64,000 nucleotides of DNA from Mycolicibacterium sediminis (GCF_010731735.1 NZ_AP022588.1:5022001-5086000); one strand, 5' to 3'. Counted from the first letter of the stretch, positions 1-8,215 are shown. Numbers and translations are program-made. Notes: generated by a model from the letters alone, not told the origin.

Positions 1-2
1 CG

Positions 3-569
3 CCACCGGAGCCCAACTACGTCTGTCCTCCGGAGTGCGGACGCCCGCCGATCAGCGAACCGGTCGCCACCAACCCGCGCTTCACCCCGGACACCGGAGA
101 ATTCACGGTGTCCTACCCGGGCGAGGGGACGGCATACCAGGCGACGTTCGAGCCGAATGGGGTGGTGCTCGAACTCCTCGCAGGGGAAGGCGGCGTCCTG
201 CGCCTCTTCGGCGAACCCGCAGAGGGCCGCAGTGCCCGTGAGATCGCCAAGCAGGTCGTCGAGGACCACTATGACGACGCGACCTTCGCCTACGAAATCC
301 CGAACGCAATGGTGGGTTACGAACCGGGCTACGGCGAGGTGGTCGACGTCTTCCCGAGCGACTCGGTCGACGACGACGCGAGGGCCCGGGTACTGGTGAT
401 GGTGGCGGTCAAGAACGACTACGCCCTGATCGCCGCCGGGGCGGGCCCGTTCCGGGAGTTCACGCCGGAGTTCGGGTCGGGGCATCCGTCGGGGGCCAAC
501 TTCTTCCTCGCCCTCGACATGGGCAAGTACGTGAACAGCTTCACCTGGCGCGGCGACCCGCCACGCTGA
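3..569 (+). CDS. C-terminal part of an unidentified, probably exported protein
   Basis: The reading frame is open from the left edge, so the start lies outside the window. A proline-rich stretch with two cysteines (PPEPNYVCPPECGRPP) is followed by a compact domain of about 150 residues ending with TGA at 567-569. Such Pro/Cys linkers often join a membrane anchor to an extracytoplasmic domain in mycobacteria, but no anchor is visible here. A GTG at 108 could be mistaken for a start, but the frame continues well upstream with plausible protein. I do not recognise the family. It converges on cysA, whose stop lies 3 bp away. Function unknown. Confidence 0.7.
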   Translation, partial: PPEPNYVCPPECGRPPISEPVATNPRFTPDTGEFTVSYPGEGTAYQATFEPNGVVLELLAGEGGVLRLFGEPAEGRSAREIAKQVVEDHYDDATFAYEIPNAMVGYEPGYGEVVDVFPSDSVDDDARARVLVMVAVKNDYALIAAGAGPFREFTPEFGSGHPSGANFFLALDMGKYVNSFTWRGDPPR

Positions 570-572
570 CGG

Positions 573-1622
573 TCACGCCTTGCTGAGCGCCGACACGTCG
601 TCGTCCGCAGGCGCCAGCTCGCCGCCACCCGGGATCGGCGGGATGCGAGTCGCGCGGACGTAGACGACGTCGCCCTCCTTCAATCCCAGCGCCTCGAGGT
701 CGCCGCGGGTGATCTGCGCCTGGAACGGCTGCTGCGTCGCGGCGTTGGTGAGTTCGATGCGCACTTCGAAGCCGAGCACGACCACGCGGTTGATGGTCGC
801 CTTGACCACGCCCGTGGAGCCGTCCGCACGGTCGGTGGCGATGGCCATCTCGGGGTTGCGTCCCACGCGGATGTCGTGCGGGCGCACCAGGTTTCCGTTC
901 AGGGACGAGACGGCGCCGAGGAACGACATCACGAATGCATTCGCCGGGGCGTCGTAGACGTCGGTCGGTGTTCCGACCTGCTCGATCCGCCCCTTGTTGA
1001 GCACGGCGATGCGGTCGGACACGTCGAGCGCCTCCGCCTGGTCGTGGGTCACCAGCACCGTGGTGACGTGCACCTCGTCGTGGAGTCGGCGTAGCCAGGC
1101 CCGGAGGTCTTCGCGGACCTTCGCGTCGAGCGCGCCGAACGGCTCGTCGAGCAGCAGCACCTCGGGGTCGATGGCGAGGGCGCGCGCGAGGGCCATGCGC
1201 TGGCGCTGCCCGCCCGAGAGCTGATTCGGGTAGCGGGCGTGGAAGCCACCGAGACCGACGACGTCGAGGAGGTCGTCGACCTTCTGCTTGACCTCCTTGG
1301 CCGGGCGCTTGCGGATCTTGAGCCCGAACGCGACGTTGTCGCGCACCGTCAGGTGCTTGAACGCCGCGTAGTGCTGGAACACGAAGCCGATGCCCCGACG
1401 CTGCGGCGGCTCGTGCGTCACGTCCCGGCCGTTGATCGTGATGGTTCCGGTGTCGGGCTGGTCGAGACCCGCGATGGCGCGCAGCAGGGTCGACTTGCCC
1501 GATCCGCTCGGCCCGAGCAGTGACGTGAGAGAGCCCTTCGGCACCTCGAAGTCGACGTTCTCGAGCGCGGCGAAGTCGCCGTAGTGCTTGGTGGCGCCTC
1601 GCACGATGATGGCGTCGGTCAT
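573..1622 (-). CDS. cysA: Sulfate/thiosulfate import ATP-binding protein CysA
   Basis: This is the ATPase subunit that powers sulfate/thiosulfate import with CysT, CysW and the lipoprotein SubI. At 349 residues it has the usual CysA length. Visible motifs in order are Walker A GPSGSGKS (about 37-44), the Q-loop FVFQ, the ABC signature LSGGQRQRMALARAL, Walker B VLLLDEPFGAL and the H-loop VTHDQ. The C-terminal third is a TOBE-type regulatory domain. It is the last gene of subI-cysT-cysW-cysA, starting 30 bp after the cysW stop. Order and content match the M. tuberculosis sulfate transporter operon. The only doubt is preference among sulfate, thiosulfate and molybdate; the neighbouring SubI favours sulfate. 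Confidence 0.95.
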   Translation of the reverse strand: MTDAIIVRGATKHYGDFAALENVDFEVPKGSLTSLLGPSGSGKSTLLRAIAGLDQPDTGTITINGRDVTHEPPQRRGIGFVFQHYAAFKHLTVRDNVAFGLKIRKRPAKEVKQKVDDLLDVVGLGGFHARYPNQLSGGQRQRMALARALAIDPEVLLLDEPFGALDAKVREDLRAWLRRLHDEVHVTTVLVTHDQAEALDVSDRIAVLNKGRIEQVGTPTDVYDAPANAFVMSFLGAVSSLNGNLVRPHDIRVGRNPEMAIATDRADGSTGVVKATINRVVVLGFEVRIELTNAATQQPFQAQITRGDLEALGLKEGDVVYVRATRIPPIPGGGELAPADDDVSALSKA

Positions 1623-1652
1623 GGCTTCAGTCTTCCCGAATCGGTGGACATG

Positions 1653-2465
1653 TCACTTGCTCTGCTTGGCACGGCGGGCGTCGAGGACCACCTGGACGAC
1701 GAGCACGATGACGGCGACGGTCATCAGCAGGGTGGAGATGGCGTAGGCGCCGTACATGTCGGCGCGGTTGTAGCGGTCGGAGACGAGCAGGGTCAGGGTC
1801 TGCGAGATGCCCGGCAGGTTGGACGACACCATGACGACGGCGCCGAACTCGCCGAGGGTCCGCGCGATCGTCAACACGATGCCGTAGGTGAGTCCCCAGC
1901 GGATCGACGGAAGCGTGATCCGCCAGAACGTCTGCCACCACGACGACCCCAGGGTGGAGGCCGCCTCCTCCTGATCGGTCCCGAGTTCGTGCAGGACGGG
2001 TTCGACCTCGCGGATCACGAACGGCACCGTGACGAAGATGCTGGCGAGCACGATGCCGGGGAATCCGAAGATGATCTTGAAGCCGAGGTCGTTCTCGACG
2101 AATCCGAAGACGCCCGCGGTGCCCCACAGCAGGATCAGCGCGACGCCGACCACGATCGGCGACACAGCGAACGGCAGATCGATCACGGCCTGCAGTGCGC
2201 TCTTGCCACGGAACTTGTTGCGCGCCAGCACCAGTGCGGTCGGTACGCCGAACAGGACGTTGAGCGGCACGACGATCGCCACGGTCAGCAGGGACAGCTG
2301 TAGCGCCGACTGCGCCGCCGGGGTGGAGATGGAGTCGACGAACGCGCCGAAACCGGGCGCGAACGTCCGGTAGAGGATCAGTCCGACCGGGACGATCAGC
2401 AGACCGGCCAGGTAGAACAGCGCCGTGAACCGCAGCAGGCGCTTCACCGTCGGGGACAACGTCAC
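1653..2465 (-). CDS. cysW: Sulfate ABC transporter permease CysW
   Basis: This 270-residue inner-membrane permease pairs with CysT to form the sulfate channel. It shows about six hydrophobic segments. The EAA-type coupling loop EEAASTLGSSWWQTFWRITLP, which contacts the ATPase, lies in the second half. The frame stays open far upstream, but protein-like sequence begins at GTG 2465 (VTLSPTVKRLL). That GTG overlaps the cysT stop in a GTGA, so translation is probably coupled. BPD_transp_1 family membership is clear. CysW rather than CysT is assigned from operon position and sequence feel. Confidence 0.93.
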   Translation of the reverse strand: MTLSPTVKRLLRFTALFYLAGLLIVPVGLILYRTFAPGFGAFVDSISTPAAQSALQLSLLTVAIVVPLNVLFGVPTALVLARNKFRGKSALQAVIDLPFAVSPIVVGVALILLWGTAGVFGFVENDLGFKIIFGFPGIVLASIFVTVPFVIREVEPVLHELGTDQEEAASTLGSSWWQTFWRITLPSIRWGLTYGIVLTIARTLGEFGAVVMVSSNLPGISQTLTLLVSDRYNRADMYGAYAISTLLMTVAVIVLVVQVVLDARRAKQSK

Positions 2466-3331
2466 GTCGCCAACTCCTGCCGCTTCGCCGCGCGCGACCC
2501 GATCGTGCGCAGGACGAACAGGACGACGAACGAGACGGTCAGCAGGACGATCGAGATGGCGGCCGCGCCCGTGCGGTCGTCGTTCTCGATGAGGGTCCTG
2601 ATCCACTGCGAGGACACCTCGGTCTCGCCGGGCACCGCGCCGCCGATCAGCACCACGGAGCCGTACTCGCCGATGGCCCGGGAGAACGCGAGGCCCGCGC
2701 CCGACAGCAGCGCCGGCAGCAGCGCGGGCAGGATCACCTTGGTGAAGATGACCCAGTTGTTGGCGCCGAGCGACGCGGCCGCCTCCTCGGTCTCGCGATC
2801 GAGTTCCTGGAGCACCGGCTGCACCGAGCGCACCACGAACGGCAGCGTGACGAAGAGCAGGGCGATGCCGACGCCCCACTTGGTGAAGTTGAGCTGCACG
2901 TCGATCGGGCTGGCGGGGCCGTAGAGCGCCAGCATGACCAGGCTCGCCACGATGGTCGGCAGCGCGAACGGAAGGTCGATGATCGCGTCGACCAGACGCT
3001 TGCCCGGGAAGTCGTCGCGCACCAGCACCCAGGCGACGAGCAGGCCGAAGAACAGGTTGATGACGGCGACCGCGAACGAGATGGTCAGCGTCACCTTGAA
3101 CGAGGCGATCGCCGCGTTGGACGTCACCGCGGTCCAGAACGCCTCGGGTCCACCGCCCACCGACTGCCACACGATCGCGGCCAGCGGGAGGAGCACGATG
3201 ACGCTGAGCCAGATCGACGCCGCACCCACGCGCAGCGACGTGCTGCCGTGGCGCGACCTGCGCCCGCGGGGCGCCCCGGGGCCGGCATCGCCGGCACCCG
3301 GAACGGTCACCTCGGAGATGGAAGAGGTCAT
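2462..3331 (-). CDS. cysT: Sulfate ABC transporter permease CysT (CysU)
   Basis: This is a 289-residue membrane permease, partner of CysW. A charged Arg-rich cytoplasmic N terminus is followed by six predicted membrane spans and the coupling loop EEAAASLGANNWVIFTKVILP. The start ATG at 3331 overlaps the subI stop (ATGA), which picks it over upstream in-frame alternatives that lie inside subI. Together with subI, cysW and cysA it forms one transcription unit with overlapping junctions. Regulation probably comes from the subI leader (see the entry at 4486). Confidence 0.94.
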   Translation of the reverse strand: MTSSISEVTVPGAGDAGPGAPRGRRSRHGSTSLRVGAASIWLSVIVLLPLAAIVWQSVGGGPEAFWTAVTSNAAIASFKVTLTISFAVAVINLFFGLLVAWVLVRDDFPGKRLVDAIIDLPFALPTIVASLVMLALYGPASPIDVQLNFTKWGVGIALLFVTLPFVVRSVQPVLQELDRETEEAAASLGANNWVIFTKVILPALLPALLSGAGLAFSRAIGEYGSVVLIGGAVPGETEVSSQWIRTLIENDDRTGAAAISIVLLTVSFVVLFVLRTIGSRAAKRQELAT

Positions 3332-4362
3332 CCAGTCGCCTTGCCGTAGATCGTCGAGATCAAGCCGTTGGACTTGTCGAACAGCTTGGGATCGGCGTCC
3401 TTCCAGCCACCGAGGTCGGCGATGGTCCACAGCTTCTGCGGCGCGGGGAACTGATCCGCGAACTGCTCCAGCACGGCCGGGTCGACGGGGCGGAAACCTG
3501 CTTCGGCCCATGCCTTCTGACCCTCGGGGGTGTACAGGAAGTTCTTGAGCTGATTGGCCTTGGCCTCGTGCTGTCCACCCTTGATCACGGCGACCGGGTT
3601 CTCGATCTTGAAGGTCTGGGGCGGGGTGACCCATTCGATGTCCGGGTGGGTCTTCTTCGAGTTGATCGCCTCGTTCTCGTAGGCGATCAGGACGTCGCCG
3701 CTGCCCTGCAGGAAGACGTCGGTCGCCTCGCGGCCGGAACCGGGTCGCACCTTCAGGTGCTCGCCCGTGAGCAGTCGGCCGAGGTAGTCGAGACCGGCCT
3801 GCTGATCTTGGCCGCCGTTGCTCTTCGCCGCGTACGGGGCCAGCAGGTTCCACTTCGCGGATCCGGAACTCAGCGGGTTGGGTGTGACGACCTCGACGCC
3901 GGGCTTGAGCAGATCGTCCCAGTCCCTGATGCCCTTCGGATTGCCCTGGCGGACGACCAGCGTGACGACCGAGCCGAAGGGGATGCCCTTGGTGGCGTCG
4001 GCATTCCAGTCCTCGGCGACCTTGCCGGCCTTGACCAGCCGGGTGACGTCCGGTTCGACGGAGAAGTTCACGATGTCGGCGGGGGTGCCCGCCTCGACCT
4101 TGCGGGACTGGTCGCCGGAGGCCCCGTAGGACCCGGTGACGGCGACGCCCTTGCCGTCCTCGGTGTTCGCGAAGGCGCTGCTGACGTTCTTCCAGCCGGG
4201 CTCCGGGACCGCGTACGCGACAAGCGTCAGCGTCGTGTCCGCCGCCGGTTGGTCCCCACCGCCGGCGACGTCACTCGCGCCGCCGCCGCCGCATGCGGCG
4301 AGCAGCGAGGCCGTGAGGGCTATGGCACCGGCGGACAGCCAGGTCCTCGTGGTCTTGGGCAT
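3328..4362 (-). CDS. subI: Sulfate-binding lipoprotein SubI
   Basis: This is the extracytoplasmic substrate-binding component of the sulfate importer. The 344-residue product starts MPKTTRTWLSAGAIALTAS and has a lipobox LLAAC followed by Gly/Ser-rich linker, so it is lipid-anchored outside the membrane. The mature part resembles the sulfate/thiosulfate-binding protein family. The start at ATG 4362 is chosen because the lipoprotein signal begins there and an excellent Shine-Dalgarno, AAGGAAAGG, lies at 4371-4379 (minus strand). It is the first gene of the operon and is preceded by a 216-nt leader that encodes a short Cys-Cys peptide. Confidence 0.94.
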   Translation of the reverse strand: MPKTTRTWLSAGAIALTASLLAACGGGGASDVAGGGDQPAADTTLTLVAYAVPEPGWKNVSSAFANTEDGKGVAVTGSYGASGDQSRKVEAGTPADIVNFSVEPDVTRLVKAGKVAEDWNADATKGIPFGSVVTLVVRQGNPKGIRDWDDLLKPGVEVVTPNPLSSGSAKWNLLAPYAAKSNGGQDQQAGLDYLGRLLTGEHLKVRPGSGREATDVFLQGSGDVLIAYENEAINSKKTHPDIEWVTPPQTFKIENPVAVIKGGQHEAKANQLKNFLYTPEGQKAWAEAGFRPVDPAVLEQFADQFPAPQKLWTIADLGGWKDADPKLFDKSNGLISTIYGKATG

Positions 4363-4370
4363 CTGAAGCC

Positions 4371-4379
4371 TTTCCTTGC
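4371..4379 (-). promoter_or_regulatory. Shine-Dalgarno of subI
   Basis: AAGGAAAGG on the minus strand ends 8 nt before ATG 4362. It fixes the subI start. A pyrimidine stretch (CCCTTCC) about 25 nt upstream in the transcript could pair with part of it, which would allow leader folding to hide the ribosome site; this pairing is an inference. Confidence 0.6.
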
Positions 4380-4485
4380 GATGTGGGGGTGGGGTTCCCC
4401 GTCGCGGAAGGGCGATGCGTTCGAATCGTGGCCGGCGCAAGCACCTGGACGACCATCACCGACGCCGAACCGCGAACGGGCTGGG

Positions 4486-4578
4486 TCAGCGACAACAGGA
4501 GACGTCGGCTACGGCGCGGACATCCACGGCAATGAGGGCCAGGACGTGGCCCTCGGTGCTGCCGGACGGTGCGCGCAT
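4486..4578 (-). CDS. Leaderless small ORF ending Ser-Cys-Cys-Arg upstream of subI (putative cysteine attenuator peptide)
   Basis: A 30-codon frame runs from ATG 4578 to TGA 4488-4486. It ends with codons TCC TGT TGT CGC TGA, placing two consecutive cysteine codons just before the stop. TGT is the rarer cysteine codon in so GC-rich a genome. A -10 hexamer TATATT (4591-4586) ends 7 nt before the ATG, so the transcript probably starts at the initiation codon. Known biology: mycobacteria use leaderless poly-cysteine small ORFs as cysteine-responsive attenuators of sulfur operons. Inference: slow decoding of Cys codons when cysteine is scarce would remodel the 123-nt spacer and open the subI ribosome site. 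The peptide itself need have no function. Confidence 0.65.
   Translation of the reverse strand: MRAPSGSTEGHVLALIAVDVRAVADVSCCR
4534..4554 (-). promoter_or_regulatory. Perfect hairpin inside the subI leader ORF
   Basis: Arms GAGGGCCA and TGGCCCTC are exact complements with a 5-nt loop. The structure lies in the first half of the small ORF, upstream of the two Cys codons. It could form behind a ribosome stalled at Cys-Cys, but its role is unproven. Confidence 0.5.
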
Positions 4579-4585
4579 GGGCGGA

Positions 4586-4591
4586 AATATA
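4586..4591 (-). promoter_or_regulatory. -10 element of the sub/cys operon
   Basis: TATATT on the minus strand lies 7 nt before ATG 4578. It is AT-rich against its surroundings and fits the mycobacterial TANNNT consensus. No strong -35 is seen at 17-18 bp, so activation by a sulfur regulator is possible. Confidence 0.55.
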
Positions 4592-4611
4592 ACAGAGCCA
4601 GGTAGCCGGTA

Positions 4612-4698
4612 TTACCGAGCGACCAGCCACATGACGACCACGAGGAGTAGCAGCAGCACGAGGATGAGGGTCACCCGTGAGCGCGGCATGCCGTTCAC
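4612..4698 (-). CDS. 28-residue single-pass membrane protein
   Basis: The frame from GTG 4698 to TAA 4614-4612 encodes 28 residues: a short basic start (VNGMPRSR) and then an almost pure Leu/Val membrane span. GTG 4698 overlaps the TGA of the preceding 64-residue gene in a GTGA, the same junction used between bona fide genes across this window. An internal ATG at codon 5 is an alternative start. Such a uniform hydrophobic run with a positive N-flank is unlikely by chance. No function is recognised; small membrane peptides of this kind often modulate a partner membrane protein, here most simply its upstream neighbour. Confidence 0.5.
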   Translation of the reverse strand: MNGMPRSRVTLILVLLLLLVVVMWLVAR

Positions 4699-4889
4699 GA
4701 CTCGTCCTCCTCGGCGTGCCTGGCGCGGTTCAGCAGGCGTATCCCGTTGCCGAGCGCACCGTCGAGCACCACGGCAGCACCGTAGGCCAGCAGCAGGACC
4801 ACCGGCATGACGACCACGGTCTGCGCGACGAAGCCGAGCCCGGACAGCCAGAGTTCGACGCCGTCCCACCAATTCAAGATGCCGCCCAT
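4695..4889 (-). CDS. Small conserved-type membrane protein (64 aa)
   Basis: The 64-residue product starts MGGILNWWDGVELWLSGLGF and contains one long hydrophobic segment (about residues 18-42), then a basic/acidic tail RLLNRARHAEEDES. It lies in the position where M. tuberculosis carries small membrane proteins next to subI (recalled as Rv2401/Rv2401A), so it is probably an orthologue; this is from memory. The start ATG 4889 is only 18 bp from the divergent oxidoreductase start, leaving almost no room for 5' leaders. It overlaps the next tiny gene by GTGA. Confidence 0.65.
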   Translation of the reverse strand: MGGILNWWDGVELWLSGLGFVAQTVVVMPVVLLLAYGAAVVLDGALGNGIRLLNRARHAEEDES

Positions 4890-4907
4890 CGCGTCCACCT
4901 TACGATC

Positions 4908-6137
4908 ATGGTCGTGAACGACTACGCGGCGTCGACGACATGCCTGGTCGTAGGGGGTGGCCCCGCGGGGATGATGCTGGGTCTGCTGCTCGCCCGTGCC
5001 GGGGTGGACGTCACGGTGATGGAGAAGCACGCCGACTTCCTGCGCGACTTCCGCGGTGACACCGTGCACGCCAGCACGCTGCGCCTGCTCGACGAACTGG
5101 GCCTCGGCGAGGCGTTCGCCGCGCTGCCGCACCGCATGATCGACAGCATCACCGCGAGCATTCAGGGCACGGACGTGCACGTCGACCTGGGCGGGCTGCC
5201 CGGCGCGCACAAGCACATCGCACTCGTCCCGCAGTGGGACTTCCTCGAGTTGCTGGCGACGGCCGCCGAGTCAGAGCCCAGTTTCCACCTGTTGCGCAGT
5301 ACCGAGGTGCTCGCGCCGATCCGGTCGAGTGGGCGCATCACCGGGGTGCGGTACCGCGGGGACGACGGGGTGGAGCGGGAGATGCGTGCCGTCCTCACCG
5401 TGGCGTGCGACGGCCGGTCCTCGACCCTGCGGGCCGCCGCCGGGTTGTCGACGCGCAACTTCGGCGCCCCGATGGACGTGTGGTGGTTCCGGCTGCCCCG
5501 CCACGCGGGCGACCCGCATGGCCTCAACGGCGTCTTCGCGTCCGGCCACGGGTGTGCGCTGATCGACCGCGGGGACTACTTCCAGATCGCCTACCTCATC
5601 CGCAAGGGCACCGACGCAGCGGTCCGGGCAGAGGGCATCGACGCCCTGCGCGACAAGGTGGCCGAGCTGGCGCCGTGGCTGGCCGGCCGCGAGGGACTGG
5701 AGTCCTTCGACGAGGTCAAGCTGCTCGACGTCCAGCTCAACCGACTGCGCCGCTGGTACGCCGATGGCCTGCTGCTCATCGGCGACGCCGCCCACGCCAT
5801 GTCGCCCATCGGTGGGGTGGGCATCAACCTGGCCGTGGCGGACGCCGTCGCGGCCGGCCGCATCCTCGCGGCGCCGTTGCGGCGCGGCGCGGTCGCACGA
5901 CGGCATCTCGCAACGGTCCAGGTGCGGCGGTGGCTGCCCGCGGCCATCGTCCAGCGGGTGCAACGGACCGTGCAGGACCGTGCGATCGCCGTCGCGATCG
6001 GCACTGACGCCGGCCTGCGCGAAGCGCCCCGGGCCGTGCGACTGGCCAACCGGTTCCCCGCGCTGCGCGCCATCGCCGCGTACGGCGTGGCGATCGGCCC
6101 GCTGCCCGAGCACGCCCCCGCGTACGCGCGGCGGTGA
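4908..6137 (+). CDS. FAD-dependent monooxygenase/oxidoreductase
   Basis: This 409-residue flavoprotein is of the aromatic-hydroxylase (PHBH-like) fold. An N-terminal FAD-binding Rossmann motif (CLVVGGGPAGMMLG, about residues 12-25) is followed by the DG-type segment ACDGRSSTLRAAAG. The C-terminal flavin-ribityl motif GDAAHAMSPIGGVGINLAVADA completes the family signature. Such enzymes use NAD(P)H and O2 to hydroxylate or oxidise small organic substrates; the substrate is unknown. ATG 4908 is reported, but TACGAT at 4901-4906 is a plausible -10 whose start point would be near GTG 4914, giving a leaderless mRNA two codons shorter. It overlaps the next gene's furthest start by GTGA. Confidence 0.85.
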   Translation: MVVNDYAASTTCLVVGGGPAGMMLGLLLARAGVDVTVMEKHADFLRDFRGDTVHASTLRLLDELGLGEAFAALPHRMIDSITASIQGTDVHVDLGGLPGAHKHIALVPQWDFLELLATAAESEPSFHLLRSTEVLAPIRSSGRITGVRYRGDDGVEREMRAVLTVACDGRSSTLRAAAGLSTRNFGAPMDVWWFRLPRHAGDPHGLNGVFASGHGCALIDRGDYFQIAYLIRKGTDAAVRAEGIDALRDKVAELAPWLAGREGLESFDEVKLLDVQLNRLRRWYADGLLLIGDAAHAMSPIGGVGINLAVADAVAAGRILAAPLRRGAVARRHLATVQVRRWLPAAIVQRVQRTVQDRAIAVAIGTDAGLREAPRAVRLANRFPALRAIAAYGVAIGPLPEHAPAYARR

Positions 6138-6169
6138 CCTCCGGTAGACGGCGGACGGGTCCGCGGTCG

Positions 6170-8215
6170 ATGATGTCCGACATGGTTCTGCAGCAGATCG
6201 GATCCTCGGACGGCACCAACGGCGACGGGGACGCCCACGAGCGACCCCACGCGGACTTGGTCACGCCGTTCACCGTCACCTCGCCGGTGCCGTACGTGGC
6301 AGGAGGTGCGCTGCGCAATCCGTTCCCGCCGATCGCGGACTACGCCTTCCTGTCCGACTGCGAGAACACCTGTCTGATCTCCTCGGCGGGGTCGGTCGAG
6401 TGGATGTGCGTGCCACGCCCGGACTCCCCCAGCGTGTTCGGCGCGATCCTGGACCGCGGCGCCGGCCACTTCCGGCTCGGGCCCTACGGCGTCACCGTGC
6501 CCGCCGCCCGGCGGTACCTGCCGGGCAGCCTGATCCTCGAGACGACGTGGCAGACGCACACCGGCTGGCTGATCGTGCGGGACGCACTCGTCATGGGGCC
6601 GTGGCACGACCTCGAAACCCGTTCCCGCACACACCGCCGGACGCCCATGGACTGGGACGCCGAGCACATCCTGCTGCGCACCGTCCGCTGCGTGAGCGGC
6701 GTCGTCGAGCTGGTGATGAGCTGCGAGCCGTCGTTCGACTACCACCGTCAGAGCGCCACCTGGGAGTACTCGGCCGCCGCCTACGGCGAGGCGATCGCCC
6801 GGGCAGGCAAGGATCCCGAGGCCCATCCGACGCTGCGCCTCACCAGCAATCTGCGGATCGGCCTGGAGGGCCACGAGGCGCGGGCGCGGACCCGACTGTC
6901 CGAGGGCGACAACGTGTTCGTCGCGCTGAGCTGGTCCGGTCATCCGGCGCCGCAGACGTTCGACGAGGCCGCGGACAAGATGTGGAAGACCAGCGAGTCG
7001 TGGCGGCAGTGGATCAACATCGGCGACTTCCCCGACCACCCCTGGCGTTCGTACCTGCAGCGCAGCGCCCTGACCCTCAAGGGGCTGACCTACTCGCCGA
7101 CCGGCGCACTGCTCGCGGCGAGCACCACCTCGCTTCCGGAAACCCCGCAGGGTGAACGAAATTGGGACTACCGGTACTCGTGGATCCGGGACTCCACCTT
7201 CGCCCTCTGGGGCCTGTACACGCTGGGACTGGATCGGGAGGCCGACGACTTCTTCGCGTTCATCGCCGACGTGTCGGGCGCCAACAACGGTGAGCGCCAT
7301 CCGCTTCAGGTGATGTACGCCGTGGGCGGCGAACGACACCTGGTGGAGGAGGAACTGCACCACCTGTCGGGCTACGACAACTCGCGTCCGGTCCGGATCG
7401 GCAACGGCGCATTCGACCAGATGCAGCACGACATCTGGGGCACCATGCTGGATTCGGTGTACCTGCACGCAAAGTCACGCGAACAGATCCCGGAGATGCT
7501 GTGGCCGGTGCTGAAGAATCAGGTCGAAGAGGCGATCAAGCACTGGAAGGAGCCCGACCGGGGCATCTGGGAGGTGCGCGGCGAGCCGCAGCACTTCACG
7601 TCCAGCAAGATCATGTGCTGGGTCGCTCTGGACCGCGGCTCCAAGCTGGCGGAACTGCAGGGCGAGAAGAGCTACGCGCAGCAGTGGCGGGCGGTCGCCG
7701 AGGAGATCAAGGCCGACGTCCTCGCACACGGCGTCGATCAGCGAGGCGTCCTGACCCAGCGCTACGGCGACGACGCGCTCGACGCCTCACTGCTGTTGGC
7801 GGTGCTGGTGCGATTCCTGCCGTCGGACGATCCCGTCGTTCGCAACACGGTTCTGGCGATCGCCGACGAACTCACCGAGGACGGTCTGGTGCTGCGGTAC
7901 CGCGTCGAGGAGACCGACGACGGCCTGTCCGGCGAAGAGGGCACCTTTACCATCTGTTCGTTCTGGCTGGTGTCGGCGCTGGTGGAGATCGGCGAGTTCA
8001 GTCGCGCCAAGCATCTCTGCGAGCGACTGCTGTCGTTCGCGAGCCCGCTGCACCTCTACGCCGAGGAGATCGAGCCGCGCACCGGACGTCACCTCGGCAA
8101 CTTCCCACAGGCGTTCACCCACCTGGCGCTGATCAACGCGGTCGTGCACGTGATCCGGGCCGAGGACGAGGCGGACAGCACGGGCGGGTTCCAGCCGGCC
8201 AACGCGCCCACCTGA
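6170..8215 (+). CDS. GH15-family glycosidase (trehalase/glucoamylase-like), Rv2402 orthologue
   Basis: The 681-residue cytoplasmic protein has an N-terminal beta-sandwich beginning FPPIADYAFLSDCENTCLIS. A C-terminal (alpha/alpha)6 catalytic domain is recognised by the motif ERNWDYRYSWIRDSTFALW (about residues 325-343). GH15 members of this type in mycobacteria hydrolyse alpha,alpha-trehalose; from memory the M. smegmatis orthologue was characterised as a trehalase needing phosphate and Mg2+. Trehalase is therefore the best guess, glucoamylase-like activity the alternative. ATG 6170 is given. GTG 6134, which overlaps the upstream stop (GTGA), and ATG 6182 are also possible, and no clear Shine-Dalgarno decides. 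Confidence 0.88.
   Translation: MMSDMVLQQIGSSDGTNGDGDAHERPHADLVTPFTVTSPVPYVAGGALRNPFPPIADYAFLSDCENTCLISSAGSVEWMCVPRPDSPSVFGAILDRGAGHFRLGPYGVTVPAARRYLPGSLILETTWQTHTGWLIVRDALVMGPWHDLETRSRTHRRTPMDWDAEHILLRTVRCVSGVVELVMSCEPSFDYHRQSATWEYSAAAYGEAIARAGKDPEAHPTLRLTSNLRIGLEGHEARARTRLSEGDNVFVALSWSGHPAPQTFDEAADKMWKTSESWRQWINIGDFPDHPWRSYLQRSALTLKGLTYSPTGALLAASTTSLPETPQGERNWDYRYSWIRDSTFALWGLYTLGLDREADDFFAFIADVSGANNGERHPLQVMYAVGGERHLVEEELHHLSGYDNSRPVRIGNGAFDQMQHDIWGTMLDSVYLHAKSREQIPEMLWPVLKNQVEEAIKHWKEPDRGIWEVRGEPQHFTSSKIMCWVALDRGSKLAELQGEKSYAQQWRAVAEEIKADVLAHGVDQRGVLTQRYGDDALDASLLLAVLVRFLPSDDPVVRNTVLAIADELTEDGLVLRYRVEETDDGLSGEEGTFTICSFWLVSALVEIGEFSRAKHLCERLLSFASPLHLYAEEIEPRTGRHLGNFPQAFTHLALINAVVHVIRAEDEADSTGGFQPANAPT

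Noticed and set aside
5591..7468. Minus-strand frame of over 600 codons opposite the flavoprotein and GH15 genes
   Set aside because: Both genes on the plus strand have unmistakable family motifs; the antisense product has none.
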